From assembly GCF_900115755.1 (NCBI RefSeq), contig NZ_FOXQ01000001.1:186001-250000 (forward strand): a DNA stretch of 64,000 bases. The letters run 5' to 3'. Both the position numbers and the translations under genes were made by a program. Under the pieces are notes generated by a model. The model was not told the origin of the DNA. It saw only the letters and a program-made list of their open reading frames with translations, and searched no databases. Shown here in pieces: positions 24,825 through 33,354 of the stretch. The stretch is from Parafilimonas terrae. Lineage in GTDB: Bacteria; Bacteroidota; Bacteroidia; Chitinophagales; Chitinophagaceae. The first letter of the stretch is position 1; every line of letters starts with the position of its first letter.

Positions 24825-25904
24825 ATGGATACAATATTTTCTTACCAGTCTCTATACAATTTTACCTATTCCGTTTTTAAACATATTGGCTGCAGCGATA
24901 CCGATGCAACAACTGCCACAAAATCCTTACTGGCTGCGGATGTGCGGGGCATTGACAGCCACGGTGTGGCCCGCCTTTCAGGTTATGTGCGATTATGGGA
25001 AGCCGGCAGGATTAATAGCAATCCTGATATTCACATAAAACATGAAACACCTTCTACCGCTGTTGTTGATGGCGGTGCAGGTTTGGGTTTGGTGGTGGCG
25101 CCGCATGCCATGCAAATTGCGATTGATAAAGCCGCTAATGTTGGAACAGGCTGGGTGAGTGTTTGCAACAGCAATCATTTTGGCATTGCCGGTTATCATG
25201 CCATGATGGCTTTGCCATACGACATGATAGGCATTGCCATGACTAACGCCAGTGCATTGGTTGCGCCAACTTTCAGTATTGAAAGAATGCTGGGCACTAA
25301 CCCAATTGCAGTGGCTATTCCCGCAGGCAATGAAGCGCCTTTTGTTGCAGATATGGCCACAACAACAGCCGCCAATGGCAAGCTTGAAATCTTGCAAAGA
25401 AAAAATGCGGAAGCGCCTTTAGGCTGGGTGCAAACAAAAGAAGGCGCCCCGTCAACCAATGCGAGTGCATTAAAAACAGGCGGCGCTTTATTGCCGCTTG
25501 GCAGCGACCGGGAACATGGTTCGCATAAGGGTTATGCATTGGGAAGTATTGTTGATATTTTTTCTGCCGTTTTAAGCGGTGCAAGTTATGGGCCCTGGGC
25601 GCCGCCTTTCCCTGCGTATGTACCCATGCCGGAGAATATGCCCGGCAAAGGGCTTGGCCATTTTTTTGGCGCCATGCGCATTGATGCTTTTCGCACCGCC
25701 GATGAATTCAAGCAGCATATTGATAACTGGCTGCGCCGTTTCAGGAATGCCAAACCCGCCGAAGGCCACGGGAAGGTTTTGGTGCCAGGCGATCCTGAAA
25801 GGGAAATGGAAGCAATAAGAATGAAGGAAGGCATCCCCGTTGTAGAAAGCGTTGTAAACGATCTGCAGGCTGTAGCTGCAAAATTCAATATTGAATTCCG
25901 GTAA
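24825..25904 (+). CDS. Ldh-family (malate/L-lactate/ureidoglycolate type) NAD(P)-dependent oxidoreductase
   Basis: 359 residues with signatures of the LDH2/MDG2 family, which is unrelated to Rossmann lactate dehydrogenases: DVRGIDSHGVARL (His in the substrate pocket), SVCNSNHFGIAGYHAMMAL (catalytic His), LGTNPIAVAIP, DMATTTAANGKLE and GSHKGYALG. The reaction is oxidation of a 2-hydroxy acid to the 2-oxo acid, or the reverse, with NAD(P). Sequence alone does not separate malate, lactate and sugar-acid substrates. It may be functionally linked to the SDR gene upstream. Confidence 0.92.
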   Translation: MDTIFSYQSLYNFTYSVFKHIGCSDTDATTATKSLLAADVRGIDSHGVARLSGYVRLWEAGRINSNPDIHIKHETPSTAVVDGGAGLGLVVAPHAMQIAIDKAANVGTGWVSVCNSNHFGIAGYHAMMALPYDMIGIAMTNASALVAPTFSIERMLGTNPIAVAIPAGNEAPFVADMATTTAANGKLEILQRKNAEAPLGWVQTKEGAPSTNASALKTGGALLPLGSDREHGSHKGYALGSIVDIFSAVLSGASYGPWAPPFPAYVPMPENMPGKGLGHFFGAMRIDAFRTADEFKQHIDNWLRRFRNAKPAEGHGKVLVPGDPEREMEAIRMKEGIPVVESVVNDLQAVAAKFNIEFR

Positions 25905-25952
25905 AATCTATCACAGCAAACAAAGAATGGCAGATAGCATTACAGCAGGTTT

Positions 25953-25970
25953 ATAATAGCCGGCTATTAT
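25953..25970. terminator. Perfect palindrome between convergent genes
   Basis: ATAATAGCCGGCTATTAT, an 18-bp perfect palindrome able to fold with a CCGG turn, placed 48 bp after the Ldh stop and 2 bp before the stop of the convergent MFS gene. Probably a bidirectional terminator; no T-run on either side. Confidence 0.5.
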
Positions 25971-25972
25971 TA

Positions 25973-27178
25973 TCAGGCAGTTTTCCGTTTAAGATTGGGC
26001 AGAAAAGCTGTGAGCAGCCCGATAAGCGGCAGAAAAGCGCATAACTGGTAAACATATTCTATGCTGGTTTTATCAGCTAAAGCACCCAAAACCGCAGAAC
26101 CTAATCCACCCATGCCAAAAGCAAACCCGAAAAACAGCCCTGAAACCATACCAATTTTTCCCGGCAGCAATTCCTGCGCATACACAAGAATGGCAGAAAA
26201 AGCAGAAGCTATAATTACGCCTATGAAAACTGTGAGCACACAGGTGAAAAACAGGTTGGCATGCGGCAAAATCAAAGTAAATGGTGCAGCGCCTAATATG
26301 GAAAACCATATTACATATTTTCTCCCAAAGCGGTCGCCGAGCGGGCCGCCCAGGATGGTACCGGCAGCCACTGATGCCAGGAAAATAAATAAATACACCT
26401 GCGATGATTGTACCGAAACATTGAATTTATGAATAAGGTAAAATGTATAGTAACTCGTCATGGAAGCAAGGTAGAAATACTTTGAAAAGATTAGTACCAG
26501 CAAAATAACCACGCTGCTGATAATCTTTCCTTTTGATAAATGAATATGGCTTTCGGTGCTTATTGTTTTTGATTTTTTTCGCAGGGAAAGATGATTTCGG
26601 TACCAAAAACCCAACTTGCTTAAAATAATGATGGCTGCAAATGCGAGAAGTGAAAACCATAAAATATTTCCCTGACCATAAGGCTCTATTATCAAAGCAG
26701 CCAGCAAAGGCCCGATTGAACTGCCTGCATTTCCGCCTACCTGGAAAATAGATTGCGCTAATCCGCGGCGGTTACCGGCAGCCATGTAGGCGAGCTTTGA
26801 TGCTTCGGGATGAAATACGGAAGACCCAATACCTATTAAAGAAACAGCTACTAAAATAATGGCATAGCTCGATGCCTTCGATAACAATACCAGCCCCACC
26901 AGGCTGAATGCCATGCCGGTTGCCAGAGAAAACGGCTGCGGCTTTTTATCGGTAAAAGAACCAACTATTGGCTGCAGCAGCGAAGCAGATAGCTGAAAAG
27001 TTAAAGTTATAAAACCTATTTGCGTAAAACTCAAATGAAAAGAGTCTTTTACTATCGGGTAAATAGATGGAATAAGCGACTGAACAGTATCGTTCAGCAA
27101 ATGCGATAAACTTATGGCGATAAGAACAGGAAATATTGTTTTTGGCTGAATTGCAGCGCCGGCATTTTCAACTTCCAA
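25973..27178 (-). CDS. MFS transporter, fosmidomycin-resistance (Fsr)-like
   Basis: 401 residues with about 12 hydrophobic spans. Fsr-type features are SLSHLLNDTVQSLIPSIYPI in helix 1, GFITLTFQLSASLLQPIVG, and the IGIGSSVFHPEASKLAYMAAGNRRGLAQSIFQVGGNAG segment around helices 4-5, plus GDRFGRK after helix 8. These inner-membrane antiporters export small drugs or metabolites. It diverges from nfu, the ATGs being 132 bp apart. Confidence 0.9.
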   Translation of the reverse strand: MEVENAGAAIQPKTIFPVLIAISLSHLLNDTVQSLIPSIYPIVKDSFHLSFTQIGFITLTFQLSASLLQPIVGSFTDKKPQPFSLATGMAFSLVGLVLLSKASSYAIILVAVSLIGIGSSVFHPEASKLAYMAAGNRRGLAQSIFQVGGNAGSSIGPLLAALIIEPYGQGNILWFSLLAFAAIIILSKLGFWYRNHLSLRKKSKTISTESHIHLSKGKIISSVVILLVLIFSKYFYLASMTSYYTFYLIHKFNVSVQSSQVYLFIFLASVAAGTILGGPLGDRFGRKYVIWFSILGAAPFTLILPHANLFFTCVLTVFIGVIIASAFSAILVYAQELLPGKIGMVSGLFFGFAFGMGGLGSAVLGALADKTSIEYVYQLCAFLPLIGLLTAFLPNLKRKTA

Positions 27179-27283
27179 TTGTAAAATTTTAGGCGCGAAA
27201 ATACAATGGTAAAATTTTTTTTATTTCGAAAATTAAAACCGGATATAAAGGCTTTATTAAGAATCCTTTCATATAATCTTTTG

Positions 27284-27291
27284 TATTTTTG
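27284..27291 (+). promoter_or_regulatory. -7 box (TATTTTTG) for the Nfu gene
   Basis: Exact TAnnTTTG match 19 nt upstream of the ATG at 27311. No strong -33 TTTG is visible at the usual spacing. Confidence 0.55.
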
Positions 27292-27310
27292 CACTTCTAA
27301 AAGTTTTCTG

Positions 27311-27910
27311 ATGATAAAAACAGGTAACCCCATTATAAGTATCTATACTGAAATGACGCCCAACCCGGAAACAATGAAATTTGTTGCCAATAAGTTGCTC
27401 TATCCCGGCAAAAGCATAGACTTTCAGGATGAAAGCCAGGCCGGCCCAAGCCCGCTGGCAAAAGAATTATTCAGCTTTCCTTTTATAAAAGGGGTTTTTA
27501 TAGCCAGCAATTTTATTACACTTACCAAAACTGCAGATACTGAAGACTGGCAGGATGTTATTCCTTCTGTAAAACAATTTTTAAAAGATTATCTCGAAAA
27601 CGGCGGCCCGGTAATTAACGAAGATGAAGTGGCCAAAGTAAAACAGGATACAGGCAATATTATTTTAAGCGATGATACCGATGTGGTAAAACGCATTAAG
27701 GAATTACTTGATAATTATGTGCGCCCGGCAGTGGAAATGGATGGCGGCGCCATTCAGTTTAAAAATTATGATGATGGCGTGGTAAGCCTTATGTTGCAGG
27801 GAAGCTGCAGCGGCTGCCCTTCGTCAATGGTAACTTTAAAAGCCGGCATTGAAGGCATGATGAAACGCATGATACCCGAAGTGAAAGAAGTGGTTGCTGA
27901 AGCAGAATAA
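27311..27910 (+). CDS. Nfu-type iron-sulfur cluster carrier (NifU-like)
   Basis: Start at the ATG at 27311, in agreement with the promoter box. 199 residues: an Nfu N-terminal domain (~10-95; YTEMTPNPETMKFVANK, FIKGVFIASNFITLTK) and a C-terminal NifU domain (~120-195; YVRPAVEMDGGAIQF, GSCSGCPSS with Cys166 and Cys169). The CxxC pair of two protomers binds a [4Fe-4S] cluster for delivery to client enzymes. The hairpin at 27929-27960 ends the transcript. Confidence 0.95.
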   Translation: MIKTGNPIISIYTEMTPNPETMKFVANKLLYPGKSIDFQDESQAGPSPLAKELFSFPFIKGVFIASNFITLTKTADTEDWQDVIPSVKQFLKDYLENGGPVINEDEVAKVKQDTGNIILSDDTDVVKRIKELLDNYVRPAVEMDGGAIQFKNYDDGVVSLMLQGSCSGCPSSMVTLKAGIEGMMKRMIPEVKEVVAEAE

Positions 27911-27928
27911 TTATTCTTATAAAAAATT

Positions 27929-27960
27929 AAACGCCAGGCAGTAAGTAATGCCTGGCGTTT
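27929..27960 (+). terminator. Intrinsic terminator after the Nfu gene
   Basis: 12-bp perfect stem AAACGCCAGGCA / TGCCTGGCGTTT with an 8-nt loop, followed by TTATTT, 18 bp after the stop codon. Confidence 0.88.
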
Positions 27961-28080
27961 TTATTTGGGATTGTTGTTTGGTCGTTATTTTTTTGGATTA
28001 CATCCATTTTATCATTACTCTTTGTCGATAAATATTATTTTGGAGCATTATTTTTAATTTTTAAATGATTGAATAAAATC

Positions 28081-29145
28081 ATGCACACACATAAAAAGCT
28101 TTTTTCTTTTTCGTTGATATGTTTAGTGTGTTTATTAAGCTGCCATTCAAAACAGGAAAGTAAAGAGCCACGGCAATCTCCGCCGCCGGTTGTAGATGTA
28201 ATTATTGCGGAACCGAAAGCTGTTTCAAATATTATAGAGGCAAACGGAACGGTTGTGGCAAATGAGTTTGTTGAGCTGCATCCTGAAGCCACGGGCCGCA
28301 TTACTTATTTAAATGTCCCCGAAGGAAAATATATTACCAAGGGAACTGTTATAGCCCGCATTAACGATGCAGACCTTGTTGCCAATCTCAATAAAAGCAA
28401 AGCTGCGCTTAAACTTGCCCAGGATTATGTTGACCGCCTGAAGCCATTGCTTTCGGTGCAGGGCGTAAACCAGGCAGATTATGATGCTGCCGTTAATACC
28501 GTTATAAGCACAGAGGCCGATATTCAATATACACAGGCATTAATTGACAAAACGGTTATCCGCGCCCCTTTCGATGGCGTGGTGGGATTGCGGCAGGTAA
28601 GCCTTGGCGCTTATATAAGCAATGCAGATGTTATTGCCACCATGCAGCAGGTAAATAACCTGAAGATGGATTTTACAGTGCCTGAAGAATATGGTAAATA
28701 TGTTTCCACAGGCTCCACTGTCCAGGTTACGCTGGACGCGGCCAACGACACATCAAAACATAATGCTACAATCATAGCCATAGAACCACAGGCCAATACG
28801 GTAACACGCAATCTTAAAATAAGGACCATATTGCAGGATAAAGCAGAAGCAAACCCCGGCGCTTTTGCAAAAGTATATCTTGCACAGGGTGGTTCAAAGC
28901 AAAGCATAATGGTGCCAACCAATTGCATTATTCCCAGCGATATAAACAAGCAGCTTTTGCTTGTTAAAAACGGCAACGCACAGTTTACAGATGTTACAAC
29001 CGGCGTGCGTTTACAAAACAATATTGAAATAACAAAAGGCGTTGCAGCAGGCGATACCGTAATTGTAACGGGCGTTTTATTTGCAAAAGATAAAAGACCG
29101 GTGCATGTGCGCAGAACACTATCCATAGACAGCCTTGCCAACTGA
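28081..29145 (+). CDS. RND efflux periplasmic adaptor subunit (MexA/AcrA family), lipoprotein
   Basis: Start at the ATG at 28081, giving a lipoprotein signal (CLLSC). The 354-residue mature chain has the adaptor layout: beta-barrel/lipoyl half-motifs (VHLHPEATGRITYLNVPEGKYITKGTVIARI and KTVIRAPFDGVVGLRQVSLGAYI), a helical hairpin between them, and a membrane-proximal domain (VPTNCIIP, ...EITKGVAAGDTVIVTGV). It should bridge an inner-membrane RND pump to an outer-membrane channel. No pump or channel gene is adjacent, so it is an orphan in this window. Confidence 0.92.
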   Translation: MHTHKKLFSFSLICLVCLLSCHSKQESKEPRQSPPPVVDVIIAEPKAVSNIIEANGTVVANEFVELHPEATGRITYLNVPEGKYITKGTVIARINDADLVANLNKSKAALKLAQDYVDRLKPLLSVQGVNQADYDAAVNTVISTEADIQYTQALIDKTVIRAPFDGVVGLRQVSLGAYISNADVIATMQQVNNLKMDFTVPEEYGKYVSTGSTVQVTLDAANDTSKHNATIIAIEPQANTVTRNLKIRTILQDKAEANPGAFAKVYLAQGGSKQSIMVPTNCIIPSDINKQLLLVKNGNAQFTDVTTGVRLQNNIEITKGVAAGDTVIVTGVLFAKDKRPVHVRRTLSIDSLAN

Positions 29146-29252
29146 TAGGAGAATCTGTTTATTTTTAGAGTTTCACTAATTTCAAAGCCTCACACAGGCA
29201 GGCATTCTTATTCTTCCATATTTATTTCGGAAAACTTACAACGGCAAGTGAT

Positions 29253-29260
29253 TATTTTTG
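29253..29260 (+). promoter_or_regulatory. -7 box (TATTTTTG) for the M23-stub/AtpZ/AtpI group
   Basis: Exact TAnnTTTG match 11 nt upstream of the ATG at 29272, starting a tight four-gene group ending at 30902. Confidence 0.55.
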
Positions 29261-29271
29261 CACATTGTACT

Positions 29272-29649
29272 ATGCCTGAAGCAAATTCAAATACAACATT
29301 AAAGCGGCTTCGCAATCATTACCGTATGGTAATTATGAACGACGATACTTTTGAAGAAGTAATAAAGTTCCGCCTTTCCCGCCTGAGCGCTTATATCGCA
29401 TTAAGCACAACATTTTTATTAATGATAGGGCTTGCTGTTGCGTTGCTCGTGTTTACGCCATTACGGTATTATATGCCTGGCGCATCCGCTAACACCGATA
29501 CCCGCCGTGAACTGCAAACATTAAAGATGCGCACAGATTCACTGGAGCAGGCGCTGAAATATAAAGATGTATATCTTAATGGAATAAAACAGGTGTTAGG
29601 CGCCGATGATGTTTTAAGAGATACGGCTTCGCTGAAAATGCCAAAATAA
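29272..29649 (+). CDS. Membrane protein resembling the N-terminus of an M23 peptidase, catalytic domain absent
   Basis: 125 residues from the ATG at 29272: a basic N-terminus (RLRNHYRMVIMNDDTFEEVIKFRLSRLSAYIAL), one membrane span (~43-65), LVFTPLRYYMPG, and a coiled coil (RRELQTLKMRTDSLEQALKYKDVYLNGI). This matches the N-terminal anchor region I know from Bacteroidota M23/LytM peptidases encoded near ATP synthase genes, but the chain stops before any LytM domain. The stop is directly followed by the next ATG (29650), so there is no room for a lost domain. It is either a natural short form or a truncated paralogue. Confidence 0.7.
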   Translation: MPEANSNTTLKRLRNHYRMVIMNDDTFEEVIKFRLSRLSAYIALSTTFLLMIGLAVALLVFTPLRYYMPGASANTDTRRELQTLKMRTDSLEQALKYKDVYLNGIKQVLGADDVLRDTASLKMPK

Positions 29650-29895
29650 ATGTTGCCGATGAATGAGCCTGGCAAAAAGAAAGATACTTCAAATAAAAAC
29701 CTGCTAATGCAATATGCAGGTATTGGTGCGCAAATAATTGCCGGGCTGCTGATTTTTGTGTTTACCGGTAAATGGATTGATGGTAAGCTGCAATTTTCCT
29801 TTCCAATATTTATCTGGCTGATGCCGCTTATTTTTATTATCGGAACAATTATAAAAGTTATAAAAGATACTTCAACCAGGAAAAAAGATGAATAA
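29650..29895 (+). CDS. AtpZ/AtpI-family small membrane protein
   Basis: 81 residues with two membrane spans (YAGIGAQIIAGLLIFVFTGKWID... and FPIFIWLMPLIFIIGTIIKVI), matching AtpZ-type proteins that sit ahead of ATP synthase operons and help assemble or supply Mg to the F1Fo complex. The start codon abuts the upstream stop; the ATG three codons later is also possible. The last 8 bp overlap the next gene. No atp structural genes follow. Confidence 0.82.
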   Translation: MLPMNEPGKKKDTSNKNLLMQYAGIGAQIIAGLLIFVFTGKWIDGKLQFSFPIFIWLMPLIFIIGTIIKVIKDTSTRKKDE

Positions 29896-30295
29896 ACTTA
29901 TTAAAAACAAGCTCTTCGGGCCTGTCATAATTTTCTTTATAATAGTTAATGCATTATGCCTGTCATTTTCAACATGGCTTGATGAGAAAAATATTAATCA
30001 TTCCGTATTGCTGGCTGCTAACTTCATCCTGTTTATAATTACTTTAACAGCCTGCTATATATATGCAAAATCGCTTGCTGCAGACAATGCACATGCATTT
30101 GTGCGCAGCGTTATGATGGTATCGTTTATAAAACTGATGGCTATTGCAATAAGCGTTTTTGTTTACCTGATTGCCGCAGGCGAAAACAGGAGCCTTTATG
30201 CAGTTGCAGGCGGCATGCTGCTTTATATAATTTATACGGTGCTCGAAGTTAGTGGCGCAATGAAAGTTAACAGGCAAAGAAATGTCAAAAACTGA
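29888..30295 (+). CDS. Four-span membrane protein, AtpI/DUF6168-like
   Basis: 135 residues with four hydrophobic segments (VIIFFIIVNALCLSF; VLLAANFILFIITLTACYIYA; MVSFIKLMAIAISVFVYLIA; AVAGGMLLYIIYTVLEVSGA). In other Bacteroidota a protein of this kind lies between AtpZ and AtpB, so an accessory role for ATP synthase is plausible. It overlaps AtpZ by 8 bp and the SprT-like gene by 14 bp, so translation is probably coupled. Confidence 0.72.
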   Translation: MNKLIKNKLFGPVIIFFIIVNALCLSFSTWLDEKNINHSVLLAANFILFIITLTACYIYAKSLAADNAHAFVRSVMMVSFIKLMAIAISVFVYLIAAGENRSLYAVAGGMLLYIIYTVLEVSGAMKVNRQRNVKN

Positions 30296-30902
30296 GCATC
30301 CTTTACAGGCACTTGCATCATATTTACCGGATAACAGTTTTGAGCAGGTTGCGTATTTTCTCCAGCATTATAAAGTGCATTTAACCATAACAAGGCAGCG
30401 GCAATCTGTATTAGGTGATTACCGCAATGCAGTGAATGGCAAAAATCATCGTATAAGTGTAAATGGCAACCTTAATAAATATGCTTTTTTAATTACACTG
30501 CTCCATGAGCTTGCCCATTTGCTTGCGTTTGAAATACATGGCAACCGCATACAGGCGCATGGCAGGGAATGGAAATATTTGTATAGCACGCTGTTAAGGG
30601 ATTTTGTCAATAACAAAATCTTTCCTGCTGATATTGAATTTGCATTGAATGAATCTATGAGAAACCCTGCCGCCAGCAGTTGTGCTGAAGAAGGGTTAAT
30701 GCGGGTTTTACGTAAATATGATGAGCGAAAGAAAGGAATTGTGTTGCTGGAAGAATTGCCGAAAGGCGCCTTCTTTTCAACAAATGATGGCCGCATATTT
30801 AAAAAAGGCGAGCAACTGCGCAAAAGATTTCGCTGTGTGGAAAAAGATACGGGGCTTGTTTATTTAATAAGCCCTTTATATGAAGTGAAAATAATGCAAT
30901 AA
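30282..30902 (+). CDS. SprT-like metalloprotease-domain protein
   Basis: 206 residues, cytosolic. The zinc site HELAH followed by AHGREWKYLYSTLL matches the SprT-like HExxH...H pattern; the C-terminal part (FSTNDGRIFKKGEQLRKRFRCVEKDTGLVYLISP) has no Cys4 zinc ribbon. Eukaryotic relatives (Spartan) cut DNA-protein crosslinks; bacterial SprT-like proteins are poorly characterised. It overlaps the upstream AtpI-like gene by 14 bp, an unexpected operon partner. Confidence 0.88.
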   Translation: MSKTEHPLQALASYLPDNSFEQVAYFLQHYKVHLTITRQRQSVLGDYRNAVNGKNHRISVNGNLNKYAFLITLLHELAHLLAFEIHGNRIQAHGREWKYLYSTLLRDFVNNKIFPADIEFALNESMRNPAASSCAEEGLMRVLRKYDERKKGIVLLEELPKGAFFSTNDGRIFKKGEQLRKRFRCVEKDTGLVYLISPLYEVKIMQ

Positions 30903-30903
30903 A

Positions 30904-30933
30904 AAGCGCTTACACAAAATTGTATAAGCGCTT
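30904..30933. terminator. Hairpin between convergent SprT-like and sucC genes
   Basis: Arms AAGCGCTTA and TAAGCGCTT at the ends, extended inward by CACAA/TTGTA with one mismatch. It starts 2 bp after the SprT-like stop and 23 bp before the sucC stop, and is A-rich before and T-containing after, so it can stop transcription from both sides. Confidence 0.8.
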
Positions 30934-30955
30934 ATATAATTTATAACTGATTTAT

Positions 30956-32167
30956 TTATGCTACTGCTTTCTTAACCAGATCCGCAGCTTCGCTCAGCAA
31001 TATAGCCGACTGAACTTTAAGCCCGCTTTCATCAATTAATTTTTTAGCTTCTTCTGCATTAGTACCCTGCAGGCGCACAATAATCGGTATATTAATGTTG
31101 CCCAGGTTTTTATAAGCATCAATTACACCTGCTGCCACACGGTCGCAACGTACAATGCCACCGAATATATTGATAAGAATCGCTTTTACATTCGGGTCTT
31201 TCATAATAATGCGAAAACCTGCTTCAACAGTTTGTGCATTGGCTGTGCCGCCCACATCAAGAAAGTTTGCAGGATTACCACCACTTAGTTTGATCATATC
31301 CATAGTGGCCATTGCCAAACCAGCGCCGTTAACCATACAACCAACATTACCATCAAGCTTCACAAAGTTGAGATTGTATTTGCCTGCTTCCACTTCTGTT
31401 GGGTCTTCTTCCGCAAGATCGCGCAGTGCTTCAATATCCGGATGGCGCATTAAAGCGTTATCATCAAGGTTCATTTTACAATCAACTGCAATAATTTTAT
31501 CATCGCTTGTTTTAAATAAAGGATTTATTTCAAGCATGGAGCAATCAAGCCCAACATAAGCATTATATAGGTTGGTCACAAACTTTACGCAATTCTTAAA
31601 AGCTTCTCCCTTCAATCCAAAATTAAATGCAATCTTTCTTGCCTGGAATGGTAATAAACCTCCTGAAGGATGCACCCATTCCTTGAAAATTTTATCTGGC
31701 GTTTTATGGGCCACTTCTTCAATGTCCATACCACCTTCAGTGCTGTACATAATTACGTTCTGGCCTTTTGCACGATCCAGCAATATGGATAAATAAAATT
31801 CCTTTGTAGGATTGGGGCCGGGATAATAAACATCCTGCGCAATTAAAACTTTATTTACTTTTTTACCGGCTTCGCCTGTTTGAATAGTAACCAAAGTGCC
31901 GCCCAATATATTACCGGCGATAGTTGCAACTTCTTCAAGGCTTTTACCAACAGCCACACCACGTTGTTCAGTGCCTTTAATTTTTCCCTTACCGCGGCCA
32001 CCCGCATGTATCTGGGCCTTTACAACAGCAAAATTATTTTGTGTCTGGCTTTTAATGTTGCGGTATGCTTCTTCCGCTTCATGCACCGTGCTGCTTGCAT
32101 AGCCTTCCTGCACCGGCACGCCATATTTTTTTATTAATTCCTTTGCCTGGTATTCGTGAAGATTCAT
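30956..32167 (-). CDS. sucC: Succinyl-CoA ligase (ADP-forming) beta subunit
   Basis: 403 residues with the full ATP-grasp plus CoA-ligase layout: MNLHEYQAKELIKKYGVPV, HAGGRGKGKIKG, LEINPLF, NGAGLAMATMD, GGNPANFLDVGG, NIFGGIVRCDRVA and VRLQGTNAEEAKK. With SucD it converts succinyl-CoA to succinate, making ATP in the TCA cycle. sucD is not next to it here, which is common in Bacteroidota. The promoter box TATCTTCG lies 16 nt upstream of the ATG. Confidence 0.97.
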   Translation of the reverse strand: MNLHEYQAKELIKKYGVPVQEGYASSTVHEAEEAYRNIKSQTQNNFAVVKAQIHAGGRGKGKIKGTEQRGVAVGKSLEEVATIAGNILGGTLVTIQTGEAGKKVNKVLIAQDVYYPGPNPTKEFYLSILLDRAKGQNVIMYSTEGGMDIEEVAHKTPDKIFKEWVHPSGGLLPFQARKIAFNFGLKGEAFKNCVKFVTNLYNAYVGLDCSMLEINPLFKTSDDKIIAVDCKMNLDDNALMRHPDIEALRDLAEEDPTEVEAGKYNLNFVKLDGNVGCMVNGAGLAMATMDMIKLSGGNPANFLDVGGTANAQTVEAGFRIIMKDPNVKAILINIFGGIVRCDRVAAGVIDAYKNLGNINIPIIVRLQGTNAEEAKKLIDESGLKVQSAILLSEAADLVKKAVA

Positions 32168-32183
32168 AATCTATGTGTTTGTG

Positions 32184-32191
32184 CGAAGATA
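32184..32191 (-). promoter_or_regulatory. Variant -7 box (TATCTTCG) for sucC
   Basis: Minus-strand TATCTTCG, a TAnnTTTG variant with C at position 7, 16 nt upstream of the sucC ATG. Similar TAnnTTCG boxes precede the TerC, birA and rsfS genes. Confidence 0.45.
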
Positions 32192-32244
32192 ATAGTTTGT
32201 GTTTTGATGATGGCGTTTAATAATATTTTCAGAAAAACGGTATA

Positions 32245-32997
32245 TCATAAATCGGTTAACCGCTTCAGGAAATCATCTTTCCTTCTTGTTGAAACTTCAA
32301 TTTCTGAACCGTCGGTCATTGTTACAGTTCCGCCTTTTCCTTTATTATACATTTTTATATAGGCAAGATTAATGAGGTGCGAATTATGAACGCGGTAGAA
32401 ATTATATTCGGTAAGCATTTCTTCAAACTCCTTTAATGTTTTTGCCACGAGAAGCTTCTGTTTATCTTTTAAAAATAAAGTTGTATAGTTTATGTTGCTT
32501 TCGCAGCGGATAATATCATCTGTCTGAATAAATACGAGGCCGCTTAAAACCGGTACACAGATTCTTTTGGAAGAGCTTTGTATGTTTTTAAGATTATGAA
32601 AAAGTGTATCGAATTTACCGGCTATATCTTTTTGCGAGACTTTATCATTAAGCTTTTTAAGCGCTGCCTGCAATTCATCCGTATCAATGGGCTTAAGCAA
32701 ATAATCCAGTGCACTGAACTTAAAAGCCTGTACAGCGTATTTATCATAGGCCGTGGTAAAGATGACTTCAAAATTTATTTCCGGTAATTGTTTTAAAAGA
32801 TCAAAGCCCGTTTTATTTCCTATTTCAATATCCAAAAAAACAAGCTGGGGTTTATATGTTCTTACAGCAGTTAATCCTTCTTCAACCGACTGAACGCTGG
32901 CAAGCAATTCAACCGTATCACTGCAGTTTTTAGAGAGCAGCGTCGTAAGCCGGTTTATGCAATGTTGTTCATCATCTATAATGATCGCCTTAATCAT
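32245..32997 (-). CDS. LytTR-family response regulator
   Basis: 250 residues: receiver domain (IIIDDE with acidic pocket, phospho-acceptor Asp56 in LVFLDIEIG, and TTAYDKYAVQAFKFSALDYLLKPID) and a LytTR DNA-binding domain (~145-245; ...LLVAKTLKEFEEMLTEYNFYRVHNSHLINLAYIKMYNKGKGG). It is the likely partner of the LytS-type kinase encoded upstream on the same strand, though an opposing gene lies between them. Targets are unknown. Confidence 0.94.
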   Translation of the reverse strand: MIKAIIIDDEQHCINRLTTLLSKNCSDTVELLASVQSVEEGLTAVRTYKPQLVFLDIEIGNKTGFDLLKQLPEINFEVIFTTAYDKYAVQAFKFSALDYLLKPIDTDELQAALKKLNDKVSQKDIAGKFDTLFHNLKNIQSSSKRICVPVLSGLVFIQTDDIIRCESNINYTTLFLKDKQKLLVAKTLKEFEEMLTEYNFYRVHNSHLINLAYIKMYNKGKGGTVTMTDGSEIEVSTRRKDDFLKRLTDL

Positions 32998-33354
32998 AGT
33001 GTGAATTTATAACTTAATCACAAGAAGATGTTTGCCGTTAATGCCAGGCCTGCTGAGTTCACGTTTTTTTAATTTTTTTCAGCAAAAAATAAATAGTGCT
33101 TTGCACTTAATCAATTGAGCTTGAAATGACCTGTTATGCAGTTTAGGTTTATACCGCATTTAAAACAAATGAAAACAATGCTGTTACCTGCATCGCCTGC
33201 CTCACTTTCCCCGCCTGTATATGCTAATTCGGAATTTGTGCTGCATGTATTCGAAATAACATTGTTTATGTTGCTTTTAATGATGTGCAAATGGATCCGG
33301 TGATCATAATTCTATTCTTTTAATAAATACCAATCACTAACATAATTTATATTA
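32998..33354. other. 357-bp intergenic region with a possible 44-codon reading frame
   Basis: Between the response regulator (minus) and the plus-strand gene at 33355. I find no RNA gene or clear promoter; the only notable content is the short plus-strand frame at 33169-33303 listed separately and a near -7 motif TAGGTTTA around 33154. Confidence 0.5.
33169..33303 (+). CDS. Possible 44-residue hydrophobic peptide
   Basis: ATG to TGA frame of 45 codons encoding a Pro/Ser-rich start (MKTMLLPASPASLSPP) and a C-terminal hydrophobic helix (HVFEITLFMLLLMMCKWIR), which could be a membrane peptide. It is preceded by ACAAAT and a weak -7-like motif. There is no homology I can recall; it may be chance. 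It lies between the two halves of the LytS/LytTR system. Confidence 0.3.
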   Translation: MKTMLLPASPASLSPPVYANSEFVLHVFEITLFMLLLMMCKWIR

